Of a stretch of DNA of 64,000 nt, positions 24,282 to 34,738 are shown piece after piece; the first letter of the stretch is position 1; the number at the start of each line of letters is the position of its first letter. Both the position numbers and the translations under genes were made by a program. Under the pieces are notes generated by a model, which saw only the letters and a list, made by a program, of their open reading frames with translations, ran no database searches and was not told where the DNA came from. The DNA comes from Tilletia caries. Its lineage: Eukaryota; Basidiomycota; Exobasidiomycetes; Tilletiales; Tilletiaceae. The stretch lies in assembly GCA_032718865.1 (NCBI GenBank), contig JALUTQ010000028.1:62001-126000 (forward strand), in the 5' to 3' direction.

Positions 24282-24613
24282 CTACCATGGCTGTTTCTGA
24301 TACGAACTGGGCGTGTTATGGCTCACACATTTGGCGCTTCTTGGAACTTAGATGATTGATGGGTGCCACGTCTTCCACGTTCTACACGACCCCGCGACAC
24401 GAGCTTCCGCGAGTCTGGTCAATCAATTCCGACCAGAACGTATTATTCCACCTTATTCGAATTCTAACTTCATCCTTACCACCTGGCCTTTCGCACTTTG
24501 CCCGATGATATGATACGGCAAAGACATGAGAAAAGCTTGACTGTCTGCTGGTTTGCACGCTGGGTTCCAGAGATTTTCGACTCAATCTCATACCGAGCGT
24601 TGTTTGATGTTAA
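24282..24613. other. Flank of mobile-element nest
   Basis: Non-coding sequence between the uncharacterised gene and the first mobile-element copy. No feature is visible apart from the junction TGTTTGATGTTAA before the element's AGCTGCACACC end. Confidence 0.4.
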
Positions 24614-25243
24614 AGCTGCACACCCGCAGTCTCCCAGGTGGCTTCAGTCTGATGGCAACCATGAAGGAACATGGGAAAGACCCACCCCAGGTGGGTGGGC
24701 GCGGGCTCGATTACGTTCGTGCCGAGTGCGATCGTGGGTCGCCCTGGGCGGGCGGGACCACTGAGCGATGCAGGACCGAATGGTAAACGTACTACAAGCC
24801 GGCGCCAGAAGAAAGGACAATGAAGAGAGTGGAGCATCGAGAAAAGCGTTGAGTGAAACGCGGAGAGGAAAGAGGAAACGTTTTGAGAAACGAAACGAGA
24901 TGCGAGAACGAGAAGAGGGTGCGGAGGGTGGGGAAATAAAAGAAAGCAACGAGACTGAAGAGAAGGCAATGAACGTTCGTACACACTCGAGAGTGAGTAG
25001 GAAAGCGACGAGCGGTGAGAGTGCAAAGGGGGAGAAGATGGTGGTCCAGTCTTGCGAGCTTCCTGCTGCGAAGGAAGGAAATTTGCAGGGCCTCGAAATG
25101 AGAATGAGGCGGAGCGTTGCTCGATGCGTGTTGCCAGCAATCACCATCGAGTCAACTGGCTCCGATATTGCACCGCCGTCGACTCTCCCCACTGTCCGAC
25201 TTGGGCGCAGCCGACGGATCGTCCGTGCGTCCGAAACCGGTAC
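24614..25243 (+). mobile_element. 630-bp non-autonomous element (copy 1)
   Basis: Starts AGCTGCACACCCGCAG and ends GAAACCGGTAC. Nearly identical to the copy at 42421-43052. It has three parts: A (24614-24745), found also at the left end of the adjacent full retrotransposon; a unique middle of about 186 bases; and B (about 24932-25243), found also at that retrotransposon's right end (30818-31128). It encodes no plausible protein; open frames through it are incidental. The shared termini suggest mobilisation in trans by the tyrosine-recombinase element. No target-site duplication is evident, as expected for recombinase-type insertion. Confidence 0.8.
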
Positions 25244-25375
25244 AGCTGCACACCCGCAGTCTCCCAGGTGGCTTCAGTCTGATGGCAACCATGAAGGAAC
25301 ATGGGAAAGACCCACCGCAGGTGGGTGGGCGCGGGCTCGATTACGTTCGTGCCGAGTGCGATCGTGGGTCGCCCT
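25244..25375 (+). repeat. Terminal part A of the DIRS-type element
   Basis: A 132-base segment nearly identical to 24614-24745 and 42421-42552. It includes the imperfect inverted sequence CCCACCCCAGGTGGGTGGG (one base different here), which could form a short hairpin at the element end. Confidence 0.8.
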
Positions 25376-25392
25376 CCCGAGCACCAAGATGG

Positions 25393-26680
25393 TTAGCCGG
25401 CACCGTCGGCGCGCGGACCCACGTTCGATCCCCGTTCGGCGGCGGCAAGGCGGTTCAACGCCGCGTCGTCCAGGTGTAGCCGCGGTGCCATGATCTCTGC
25501 ATGGTCCCGGACGTAGCGTTTCCACGCCTCACTTGACCAACGGCCGTGGACTCGCACATCGTCGAATGCATTCCCGGCGCGCAACAATTCAGTGCACCCG
25601 CCAATTCGGAAGCTATGACCGTCGATGGCCTCAAGTTTGGCTCGGCGGGACAAGATCTGAAGGCGACTTGTGAGCGTAGCGCGCCGCATTTCCGTCACGC
25701 CACTTCCTCGCTTGAAGGCAAAGAGGCTATGAGCGGCGTCGTCTCGAAATATGTTGAGAGCGAGATGAAGTTGAAGCCATCGCAAAGGATCGACCGTAGC
25801 CGGTCGCTTGGTGAGGACGACGCGTTCGCCGTGAGGATTTGTCTTGGTGAACGGAAGCGAGAGCGTTGCCGTGAGCGATCCACCGTAGCTGGAAGCAAAG
25901 GCCACACCGGTCCGCGAGATGTCCTTGCGCGGATCGAACCCCTTTCGTGAGCATGTCGCTTCGCCCAACCGCAACAGGCCCCAGAACGCGACCGATGCTG
26001 CCGCAGCCGCTGCGACGTCTCCAGGACTGTCCAGCTTCACCACTTGAAGGATAGAAGACAGCCACTCGAGTGTCACCGGAGGACGAGCGGGCTTGCGGCT
26101 GCTGGAAGGGGTGTTCAGAGCTGCGTACCGTATGAGTTCGGTGCGGCGCAAATCACCTGCAGGCCACGTTTGTCGCCATATCCTATGCCACGCCCGCAAC
26201 CCAGACAACCACGTGCCTATGGTGTCGGAGGAAAATTTGCCTGCATGCTGGACGATGAAGATTCGAGTAGTTCGGCGGGTGCGGGACAACGAAGCTGTTC
26301 TGGGGCCTCCCGTTCGTCGCACCACAAGTGCCAACGCGCCAGACCCGTGCCGTAAGACCCCAAGGTGTCTTCGCTGTACGAAGCAGCAAGGGCACTGCCG
26401 ACCACCGCGATCTCCTCGGAGGACAGATGCTTTCCTGTCAGTGCCGTTATTGGCCGCCACCGGATCAGGCGCTGTGTGGCCAGCACCTCCGGTCGCAGAG
26501 ACGATGAGGCAGGCTTCAACGCGTTGGGTGTGAAGCGACGCCGGTTCTCAGCCGCTGAAGGAGGAAGAGGAGTGGGGACGGAGACTGGGGGAGGTTTACT
26601 CCGCGCCGATCGCAACGCCACTATGGACGGCCGCAGAGCTTGAGAGCGGCCGGTCTGGACGGATCGCTGGACGGGGACTG
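25393..26680 (-). pseudogene. Tyrosine recombinase of the DIRS-type element (frameshifted)
   Basis: The C-terminal catalytic domain is intact in the frame 25393-26460. Family residues are visible: first Arg in FWGLLRLGE, HxxR in GHSFRIGG, then HGRWSS and the likely nucleophile Tyr in AWKRYVRDH. The N-terminal SAM-like part continues in another frame (roughly 26680-26265, with SYSEDTLGSYGTGLARWHLW). The frame changes near 26255-26275, between ...CPAPAELL and IVQHAGKFSSDTIGTWL, which should be continuous by family comparison. A single-base indel explains this most simply. The start is not determined. By family it would integrate circular element DNA without target-site duplication. Confidence 0.75.
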
Positions 26681-26694
26681 ACGATACATTGTCG

Positions 26695-28760
26695 TCATCT
26701 TCCTGACGACCGCGCCGTCGACTGTGGGCCACAGAGCTCGGAGGCCACGTGTTCTGGGAGGACGATGGAGGGAAGAAGTGGCTGTTGGATGACTCCACGA
26801 CTGGGCTCATCCGCAGGGTTGTCAGCGGATGTGACCCGCTTTGTGTGAACGAGAATGTCATCCTCGACCTGGAGAGCGTGAATGCGCTCGATGACGGTCG
26901 TTGCGGCCGCGTTCCGCATTCGCCCGCGCGGTACTCCGAATTGAACTCCGGTGTTGTCGGTGTAGACGATAAGGGCTGCGGATCTGATGCCTGTAGAGAG
27001 GACATGGAGGAGACCGATCTCGATTGCCAGGGCCTCGGCAAACTGTATATCTCGTCCTTCTCCACGTGATCGCCAGTCTGGACGCAAGCGATAAGAGGCA
27101 CTCCGCCCGTTCCACCAGACACCAACGCCCCAGTCTGACGATGCGTCGACAAAGAGGTTGATGTCCCTGGGGGTGTATTGTTTGATGGACCGCCAGATCT
27201 CACCGCTGCCGCCGAGGTTGGTCCTCCACCACCGGATGTCCTCTTCCAGGGCGGAACCCCCATGACGCTCCGAGCGCGGGTGTGCTCCGCTTTTAACGGC
27301 CACGTTGACGAAGCCAATGAGTCGCGTAAGGTGGCGAGGAGCGTCGACGACGACTGGGGAAGTGTGGAGGAGTCGGCCAAGGAGACGCTGCGCGTCTTCC
27401 AGTCGGTGGGTAGGCCGAGAGAGCCAGAGGTCGACGTCTGCGAGGTAGGTGCGGACCTTGGAAGCCGGCAGACCCGCTTGGCGGGCCGAGATGTTGAATG
27501 TGTATCCTGCGTATGAGAAGATTGAAGACCACTGCGTTGGCTTGTGGAGGGGAAGACCGAGCTCTTCGGCCAAGGTCTTGATCTCCTCGTCGCCGTAATG
27601 CCAGCCATCGGTACGGCTAGATCCCGTCGCCTGTCGGAGCGCGTACTCGTAGGACTCATCGTGCCTCCCTCCTGATGAATCGACCCACCACTTTGGTCCG
27701 CGGCGAAAGAAGGCTTGTGTGTCGACGAGCTCGTGAAGGTCCGCACGCTGAGCGTTGACCTCCGCGATGCGACCCTCGCGGACGCGGAAGAAGAGGATGT
27801 CGTCCACCCAGCGCCCCAAAGGCCCGAATGTAATAGACAAGGCTATTATCAGTGAAAGTGAGGTGTGATTCGATGAGGAAAAGAGCCAGTATATACACAG
27901 GAAGTGGAATATAAGTAGAGGAGCGAGTGCGCAGCGAGAAGAGCGTGGGAAAATGTGGAGGTGCGAGTGGAGCAAGTGAAGAGATCAAGAGAAAGGGAAA
28001 TCGGAAAAGGAACGGAAACGGGACGGAACGGAACGGGCCGGAGCAATGGAAGAGAGAAAGGGAAAGGACAAAGGGAATCACCCGTTTAGCACACCGAATC
28101 CTCGTGCGCGGAAGATGTCGAGGGCGGCTTCACCAACCCTTCCGAAGACCCCCGTCCCTGGACCGATGCCAAAGGAGACCCTTGTGTCGACGAAGAAACC
28201 TTCTTCGGTCCGAAGAACCATGGCCGGCCACTGAGAGGAGTGTACTGGAAGTAGCCGGTACGCGGAGTCGACATCTCGAGTGCAAGCTTCAGAGTCGGCA
28301 GGCAGAGCGAGGATGTTGGCGACCACTTGACGGAAGGTGGACCATGTGGTGGCCCAGGGCCGCGGTATGAGTTCGTTGGTCGACTGAGAAGTGCCAACGT
28401 TTGCAGAAAAGTTTTGAATGAGCCTGTATTTGTTTGGGGGTTTGGGAATGAGAGCGAGGGGCATAGACTGAAAGGAATTGTGTAAGACAGCTTCGACATC
28501 CGCTGCGTGCTGGAAGGGTCCAATGTAGGCTCCTCGTTTTCGTTCTTTGAGAACGATCTCGCTGAGCGCCTGTCGATAGGTAATCGCCGACGGGGCGTTG
28601 TTGGCAACAACCGTTCGGATGATGCGAAGAATTTCGAAGTCGAACCCCTCGCGTAGTCCTTGGACCACGTCGGCGTACCGGGCACCGAGCCCAAGGCTAT
28701 CCAGGACGCTGGCCCATGCGTCCGCCTTGAGCGTGAGAGGAGAGGGCCGAGGAGGGAGCT
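26695..28760 (-). pseudogene. Reverse transcriptase - RNase H region of the DIRS-type element
   Basis: Upstream half (28760-28078): RT fingers and palm with LALIPKPPNKYRLIQNFS, TRDVDSAYRLLPVHSSQW and RVSFGIGPGTGVFGR. The frame then reaches a stop. After about 240 pyrimidine-rich bases (27840-28080), the next frame resumes with the polymerase catalytic box FGPLGRWVDDILFFR, followed by an RNase H domain with acidic residues in LFVDASSDWG, AEALAIEIG, VYTDNTG and NPADEPSRG, ending at 26695. RGFG before the gap and FGPL after it would be adjacent in related elements. The gap is therefore either an intron, for which no clean donor was identified, or an insertion that kills the gene. Confidence 0.75.
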
Positions 28761-30801
28761 CATTCGGAGCGCCCGCAAGCCTGTGCTCCATGCGCCGAAA
28801 CGCCGCAGAGAGAGCAGCGATGACCGGGGCAGGACTTTCCGGCGCAAACCCGGCCGCTGTTGAAGTTGAGGCAGACAAGAGCGCCGGTGTCCTTGAAGAA
28901 GAGGGGTCCTTCGTCCTTGTCGCGTCGGACGATGACTTCGTAGGCGGAGCAGCTTGCCTTTGCGAAGTGTGTTTTGCTGCAGCGAGCAACGTCGTGACGT
29001 GTTCGTCCACCACAAAGGGCGCAGGCCGGAGACCGTGACGCTCCGGGCCTCCGGCGATCCGAAAGGAACGGTCGCTGGGCGTCTTTGTCCGGCGTTGTTT
29101 CGTCGACGATTGGGAGGGGCTGGGCATCCAGGCCGGGGACGGCGCCGGCACTGCCTGCCGAGCTGCCGCTGCCGCCATCATCTGCTCCATCTTGGCTTGG
29201 GTCGCCGCCATCTTTGCGTCCTGCTCCGCGCGAGCTCTTTGCTCTTCCTCGCGAACGTAGACGTCCAGATCTTTGGAGTCGACGACCGCGAGATCGAAGA
29301 TCGGATCGCCGGACTCGGTGCTCGAGATCAGCTGATATTTGTCGCACCACGTCTTCCTGTTCCAGGCGTAGTACCGTTGAAGCGCAGCGCGCTGTGACTC
29401 GGCGAGAGGGTGATGATAGATGGCATAATGGGCGGCCTTGAACATCTCCCGAACTACCGCGTCTACCCCGTGTTCGGCCATGACGGTTTCTTCTGTTTGT
29501 AGGTTCACGACATTACATTGAAAGACGGTCAGCAATCACTTCGCCAACGTTTCGTTGATGCGAGAATGCGAGAGGAATCAATGACCAGTTGAGCCATGAG
29601 GAAGAAGCAAGCTCCAAGACTGTGCGCTCGTTGGCGATGCGTTCTTTGACGCTGCGTTCTTTGACGCTATGCACGTTGGTGCTTATGCATTTTGGCACAT
29701 CCGCTTCCCCCTGAGAACACTTGGACTCCCCGCAGTACTTGGACTGGCCCTCACGTAGCGCTTTGGCTAGTACTCCTGGTGCTTTGACTGACCCACGGCT
29801 CGTCGGCCAGCTTCGCTCCACATGGGTTAATAGCCGCATTGGTGTATGTAGACACCGCTGCAATGGGAGGAGGCGGGAACTGGAAAGGGAGGGAAGGAAT
29901 GGGAATACTCACGCATGGTGGTGCACTGGCCCCAGAGTAACCAGTCGAGATTGCCCTCGGGAATATACCCGTCGGGTCGGGATTCGTCCTCGTCCACGAA
30001 CGTGCCGTTGGACGTGAAACCCATCGGCTTTTTGAAGCCGGTATCCTTCTCTGCCGCTCGACGGCACGCTTCCTTGCTGAGGAGCCAGAGGTGAACGAAC
30101 TCGAGGTCGACGACCTTCTTGACCGTCCTCTTCGGCGGGCGCAGCGAGCCTGCACCCTCCGAGCTGCTGACTCCCTTCAGGATTGAGACCGCCTTCCGCT
30201 TGCCGTCGGTAGGTCCGCGCATCTGACCGGCTGATGGGCGAGCGGGTGGACTGCCTTCGTTGTCGACGCGGCCGCGTTTTTCCGGCGAAGCGGGGTGAGG
30301 TGGAGGACTGTCCTCCTTGCGTCGCTTCTCCGCCTGACCTGATGACTCTGGGGGTACGTTGTGCACCCTGACTAACGGCTGATGCGCCTCGGCTCCGTCC
30401 CCGTCTTCGTCCTCGTTGCCGTCTTCGTTCTCCGAATCCCAAGGGACACGAGTGATTCGTTCGTGGGTCTCGTTCCAGTTTTGCAGGAGGTTGTGGACCA
30501 AAATCAACTCGTCGCTGAGGTTGTCGTCCAAACGATCGGTGCTGACCTCTAGGTTCCGGTAGATCGCGGGAAGGGGACTCTTCTCCTCCGCCAGATGTAT
30601 GGTGTAGATTGCGTGGATCCGGGCGGTGACATCGGGCTGGCCTTCGTTGAAAAGCCGTATGGAAAGCTCTGCCGCTTCGACCATTCGTCCCGGGGGCAAG
30701 GCCCAACCCAAAGGCGTACATGTCGGTTCTCCGAAGACCTGGACCAGAGGTTGCTCGTCTTCGTCGTCGTTGTTGCGCGCGTCGTTGGCTCGCGATGACA
30801 T
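28761..30801 (-). pseudogene. Gag-like gene of the DIRS-type element
   Basis: Start at 30801 (MSSRANDARNNDDEDEQ). The first exon 30801-29913 encodes an acidic protein ending in YIPEGNLDWLLWGQCTTM. A 420-nt intron (GTGAGT at 29912, CAAACAG before 29492) restores the frame into QETVMAEHGVDAVV. Downstream, the zinc-knuckle-like Cys/His run (CALCGGRTRHDVARC, then RCSLCGVSAHGAQAC) lies in a different frame (29350-28760) from both the preceding exon and the following RT. Expression as one chain would need two frame changes. This could be damage, recoding or separate translation. By position it is the nucleocapsid protein. Confidence 0.6.
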
Positions 30802-30817
30802 TCGAAAAGAAGATAAG

Positions 30818-31128
30818 GAAATAAAAGAAAGCAACGAGACTGAAGAGAAGGCAATGAACGTTCGTACACACTCGAGAGTGAGTAGGAAAGCGACGAGCGG
30901 TGAGAGTGCAAAGGGGGAGAAGATGGTGGTCCAGTCTTGCGAGCTTCCTGCTGCGAAGGAAGGAAATTTGCAGGGCCTCGAAATGAGAATGAGGCGGAGC
31001 GTTGCTCGATGCGTGTTGCCAGCAATCACCATCGAGTCAACTGGCTCCGATATTGCACCGCCGTCGACTCTCCCCACTGTCCGACTTGGGCGCAGCCGAC
31101 GGATCGTCCGTGCGTCCGAAACCGGTAC
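30818..31128 (+). repeat. Terminal part B of the DIRS-type element
   Basis: This 311-base segment is nearly identical to about 24932-25243 and 42737-43052 and ends GAAACCGGTAC. It lies upstream of the gag start on the element's own strand and may carry its promoter and leader. Confidence 0.8.
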
Positions 31129-31302
31129 ATTCTGTACGTTCTGAACGCTTTTAGATGAGAATAGATCAACGACCAGCTGAGATATCTGCTTCACCGTATG
31201 AGCTTTATTTGGAGAAAATGATCAAGCTTCAGACTTCACATTGGACACCAGATCTACGCAGGGAAATTTGAGACATATGCAGTTGCAATGAGGCAGCTTA
31301 AC

Positions 31303-32892
31303 CTAGAGTGTCGAATACTTCTTCAACCGTTCCACAATATCGTCGAGCAGTGGACGTTCGCGAGGATCATAGGCGCAGCAGCGCTGAGCAAGCTCACGCA
31401 CTTCGACTGGTATCGAGCCTTCCCATGCATCGCGTGTGGGATCGTCGCCGATTACGACCGGCTGCTTGAGCTGAAAGTTGCGCCGTAAAGGAGCAGGATT
31501 TTCCCAAGTGAATACCAGTCGTATCTTGAGCAGGACGGAAAGCATCGAGCCGATGCCGAAGACGGTCAGTCGTTCCAAGGCCTCAGACATACTGGCCCAA
31601 TCCGTGTAGATGTCAGCGCCTCGCCAAACCGGGTGGCTGGGGCATTCAGAGTACGTAACCGAACCATTTTCTTTGTCGGTACCGACGATCCAATGGCCTT
31701 CTACCTCCGGAGCGGCTGGTCCATTCTTGTTGTGGTAATTCGACCACGGCTCGAGGTCGATGACGATAACACGATCATTGGGTGGAAGTCCTGCCATCAC
31801 GGTGTTCTCCAACCCAAGGTCGGTATGACAATGTCCATGCTTGAGAAGGTGTCGAACCCCGCAGCAGAGCTCGTATGCGTACTTGATCCGGCGCTCGGCG
31901 CCGATGTCCTTAGAGTCATGGATGAACTCAAAGAAGTTTCCGAACACAGGCTGAAGCCATCCGACGAGCCGCTGGGCCTCTTGCTCCGATCCGTAGTCGC
32001 AGACCGTCAGCAGCGCAACCGGAGCTGGCATTACGTTTGGGTGCGGCGGAATGCTCGTTAGGACTTTCAACTCGTCCATGAAGGCGCCTGTGCGTGCGTT
32101 GTAGCCTGAGGGGTCCGACAGACGAGGCGTCGGAATTCGCATCGTTTTGAGCGCAAGCTGGACATGTGCCGGGTCGAGCTCCTTGCCCGCGACAGTCCAG
32201 ATCGTACCAGCAACAAGGCCGACGTAGTCATCGATCACGCTAATGTCGTGGCGCGGAGTGTTCGGAAAGTCGGTGTCGGAAAGCAGAGGTAGATCGCTAA
32301 TCATGACTTCCCGGAAGATGTCTCCGACCAAGATCACTTGAGGTCGTTCTGCAGCTGTCACGTCGTCACTGATTTCCGCCCAAAGCTGTGAGCCGGCGAG
32401 AGCTCCCAGACGCCGAGCTGAGGCACTTTTGATGAGATCTGGTAGAGCTGTTCGAACCAGCTCGAACAAGTCATCCTCCAGCTGTACGACCGTGTCGTAT
32501 CCTGCTTCATCGCGGTCGAACCAAGCTCGACACGCCCAGAAGTCCGAACGCATTCTACTGACGTGCCAGGTAGACTCGACGGCGTCAAAAATCGTCCGAC
32601 AAAAGCTGGACTGCTCTGATTCGAGCGACTGTGCGTTTCGAAACAGTGCTACGTGGAAAAGCGCGCCTCTATGGGCAAGGCTAAGGCGAAGTCCCTTCCT
32701 ATAGCCGTTGATGGCCCAACATAGGACCTGGATTTGGTCCGCATCTGGAACCGGCAGCTATGAACTTGTTCTGTCAGGTCCTGAGAATGCCTAGTGTTGA
32801 GCAGTTGCGTCGATGAGACTCACAGGGGCATCGTCGTCTACAACGGGCAGGCTGCCGTAGATGAGCTTGGTAGAGTAACGGGGCCCGGACAT
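31303..32892 (-). CDS. Divergent protein-kinase-like protein, 2 exons
   Basis: Predicted 507-residue protein. Exon 1 32892-32824 (MSGPRYSTKLIYGSLPVV), 66-nt intron, exon 2 32757-31303. The phase is kept and the ORF continues upstream of the first Met of the long exon, which supports the two-exon model. The C-terminal half resembles a kinase fold: QLALKTMRI (candidate VAIK Lys), HCHTDLGLENTVM (catalytic-loop His, Asp and Asn), VIDLEPW where DFG is expected, APEV, and a final PRERPLLDDI resembling the kinase subdomain XI segment. There is no clear Gly-rich loop and the DFG glycine is Glu, so activity is uncertain; it may be a pseudokinase. The N-terminal half has no recognisable domain. It lies between the retrotransposon and the second uncharacterised paralog. 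No signal peptide seen. Confidence 0.75.
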
Positions 32893-33341
32893 TCTGTCGC
32901 TGGAGAAAGTGATGGTAGAAGGTAAACTTGGCGGAGAGGATACAGAGAACGTCGACGACGTGGTAGAGAATGAGTGACCGATTTGCTTTCAGTTTCAAGG
33001 CTCGATCACACATCACTCGAAGTAATCGATGGGCTGAGTCATAGAAGAAGAAAGGGAACGGAGCGCCTTTGTTCCACCACTCCGTCACTCACTGGTGCGC
33101 ATCGTGACGAGCATGTGAGCTGCAAGGTACTCCCTTTGTTTTCTCTCATGTTGCATCCTTATACAATCAAACCCTTTGTCTATCATACACACATATAAGG
33201 CATGCACCTTCGTCCAGGGACCATGTTCCTTTTTCAGCACCACAACTACCAACATCCGATATTGAGAAGATTCAAGTGAGTGAGGTCTTGATCTCTTGCG
33301 CATCTCCACGATCTCTAACCAACGTGCTCCCTGCATTCAGC
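32893..33341. promoter_or_regulatory. Divergent promoter region with 5'-UTR intron
   Basis: Lies between the kinase-like gene and the uncharacterised gene at 33342. A TATAAGG-like element is at about 33194. A likely 5'-UTR intron runs from GTGAGT (33271) to TTCAG (33340), ending two bases before the ATG. Confidence 0.5.
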
Positions 33342-34025
33342 ATGACAAGAGCCGCATTGGAGCTGTACTCGCCTCAGCTGTTCCAGAGTCTTCTTCCGAT
33401 TGAAGCTGCGGACTGCGGCTTCAATGACCTCGGCGGGCTCGACAAAATCGGAGCAGCGTTGTGCGATGTAGCGAAGAAACATCCCACCGCTGCAGCAAAC
33501 CTCGGTCTGCAGCTTTTGCATCGCCATGCCGATCTCGACTCAGACGAGATCCTAGTGGGATACGGCGCTACAACGCTGCCGATCAAAAGATCGCCCCTTT
33601 CATCGGCAGCGCTGTCTATGCTTCATCCAACTACGTGGGGCCTCGACCTTGTCCAAAACAGGTTTGTCCCCCTCGAATTTGCCTTCGCTAAGGACGGTGC
33701 TATGGAGATGCCCGAAGACTTGGATTTCGACCTCTCCCAGGACTTTGCCAACATCATATACAAATTCGGACTTGAGCGAACTGTTGGCCTGGCCCTTGTC
33801 GACCCCAATCAACAACCAGGGTTGGAAATAACCCACGGTCGTGCAAATATCGTCATCCCAGCCACCATTCTGGTTCCGTCGGACAGGTTTGTCGAGGTCC
33901 TTTGGCCCCTCTGGACATTTAGTAAGGACCCAAAAGCGCACAAAACGTGCTTTACCGCCTGCTACAAGACATTCAAGGGCGAGCATGTCGAGGTCCACGA
34001 GGAAAGTGAAGCTGGCCGATCTTAA
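33342..34025 (+). CDS. Uncharacterised protein, paralog of the gene at 23625
   Basis: Predicted 227-residue protein of the same unnamed family as the product at 23625. Shared blocks include YSPQLFQSL, LGLQLLHRH, LDSDEIL, YGATTLPIK, VPLEFAFA, QDFANIIY, VGLAL and THGRANIVIP. An in-frame ATG at 33276 exists, but it lies in sequence that looks like a 5'-UTR intron. The Met at 33342 aligns with the paralog's start and was chosen. No signal peptide or membrane segment. The two copies flank the mobile-element nest and kinase-like gene in the same orientation, about 9.7 kb apart, so the duplication probably predates or accompanied element insertion. Function unknown. Confidence 0.75.
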   Translation: MTRAALELYSPQLFQSLLPIEAADCGFNDLGGLDKIGAALCDVAKKHPTAAANLGLQLLHRHADLDSDEILVGYGATTLPIKRSPLSSAALSMLHPTTWGLDLVQNRFVPLEFAFAKDGAMEMPEDLDFDLSQDFANIIYKFGLERTVGLALVDPNQQPGLEITHGRANIVIPATILVPSDRFVEVLWPLWTFSKDPKAHKTCFTACYKTFKGEHVEVHEESEAGRS

Positions 34026-34738
34026 GGCAGTGACGACGATCTTTGTCCAGTAGCTTCCACACTTTCAAGCAATCACTTATACAGATTCATCTGCTTCCTG
34101 GCAAATTTGTTTCTGCTCATCATCCCTGCGATGGATCACAAGATTTCTGTGTTGTGCACCGTCCAGCGTCTTAAGTTCCAAGGTGCAGCCTCATTTCAAA
34201 CGCAGCCTCAGAGCTCAGATGCAGACAGAAGTCAGAACTGCTGGAGCTTAGAATTTGAAGCTCGAGCTGCGGTTTGGTAGTGCGTGCAGCTCGTCCAGGA
34301 TTCGTGTCGTAGCGGCTCAGCGCTTCTCATGACAACCTAAGTACAACTTCTCAGGTCAGGAACCACGATTGTCAGAGGTGGCGGGTCGTTTTTTGCAAGC
34401 ACGGCATACGGAGCGTCGTGAGGTTGAGGGGATCGCACTTCTTTGAATTATCGAATTATCCGAGTTCATCGGCCGACACCATCCAGAACGTCCACGACGA
34501 AAGTGTGGCGGGGCGTCAGAGCGCTAAAACTTTCCTCCGGTTTTGGTTCCTACTCCTTTCCAGCGCCCTTCGATGTTCAAACAGATACGTGTGGTCATAT
34601 GTCAAATACGTAGCTCCTGGCGATAAAAGCTTCAACGAAGACGTTTAAGCGTCCCAGCCATCTTCTTACACATCGCACCCTCAACCCTCAACCACTTCTA
34701 CTTCGTTTCTGAGGCTTGCGCGAAAACGTCCCTTCAGC
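34026..34738. other. Intergenic region
   Basis: No supported gene or repeat. An open frame over 34418-34648 has no domain or splice support. Confidence 0.4.

Larger units (their letters stand above)
25244..31128 (-). mobile_element. DIRS-type (tyrosine recombinase) retrotransposon, damaged
   Basis: A 5.9-kb element transcribed on the minus strand. From 5' (31128) to 3' (25244) it carries a gag-like gene with zinc-knuckle sequence, reverse transcriptase, RNase H and a tyrosine recombinase, the defining order of DIRS-like retroelements. There is no integrase, protease or classical LTR. Its left end repeats part A (25244-25375) and its right end part B (30818-31128) of the 630-bp element, so the two are terminally related. 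It abuts copy 1 directly at ...CCGGTAC|AGCTGC.... Apparent frameshifts in the gag and recombinase frames and an interruption between RT motifs suggest it is no longer functional, although introns or recoding could explain some of them. Confidence 0.82.

Noticed and set aside
24768..25493. 241-codon plus-strand frame through the 630-bp element
   Set aside because: Spans the junction of two element copies and is rich in Arg/Glu from purine-rich DNA; no coding signature.
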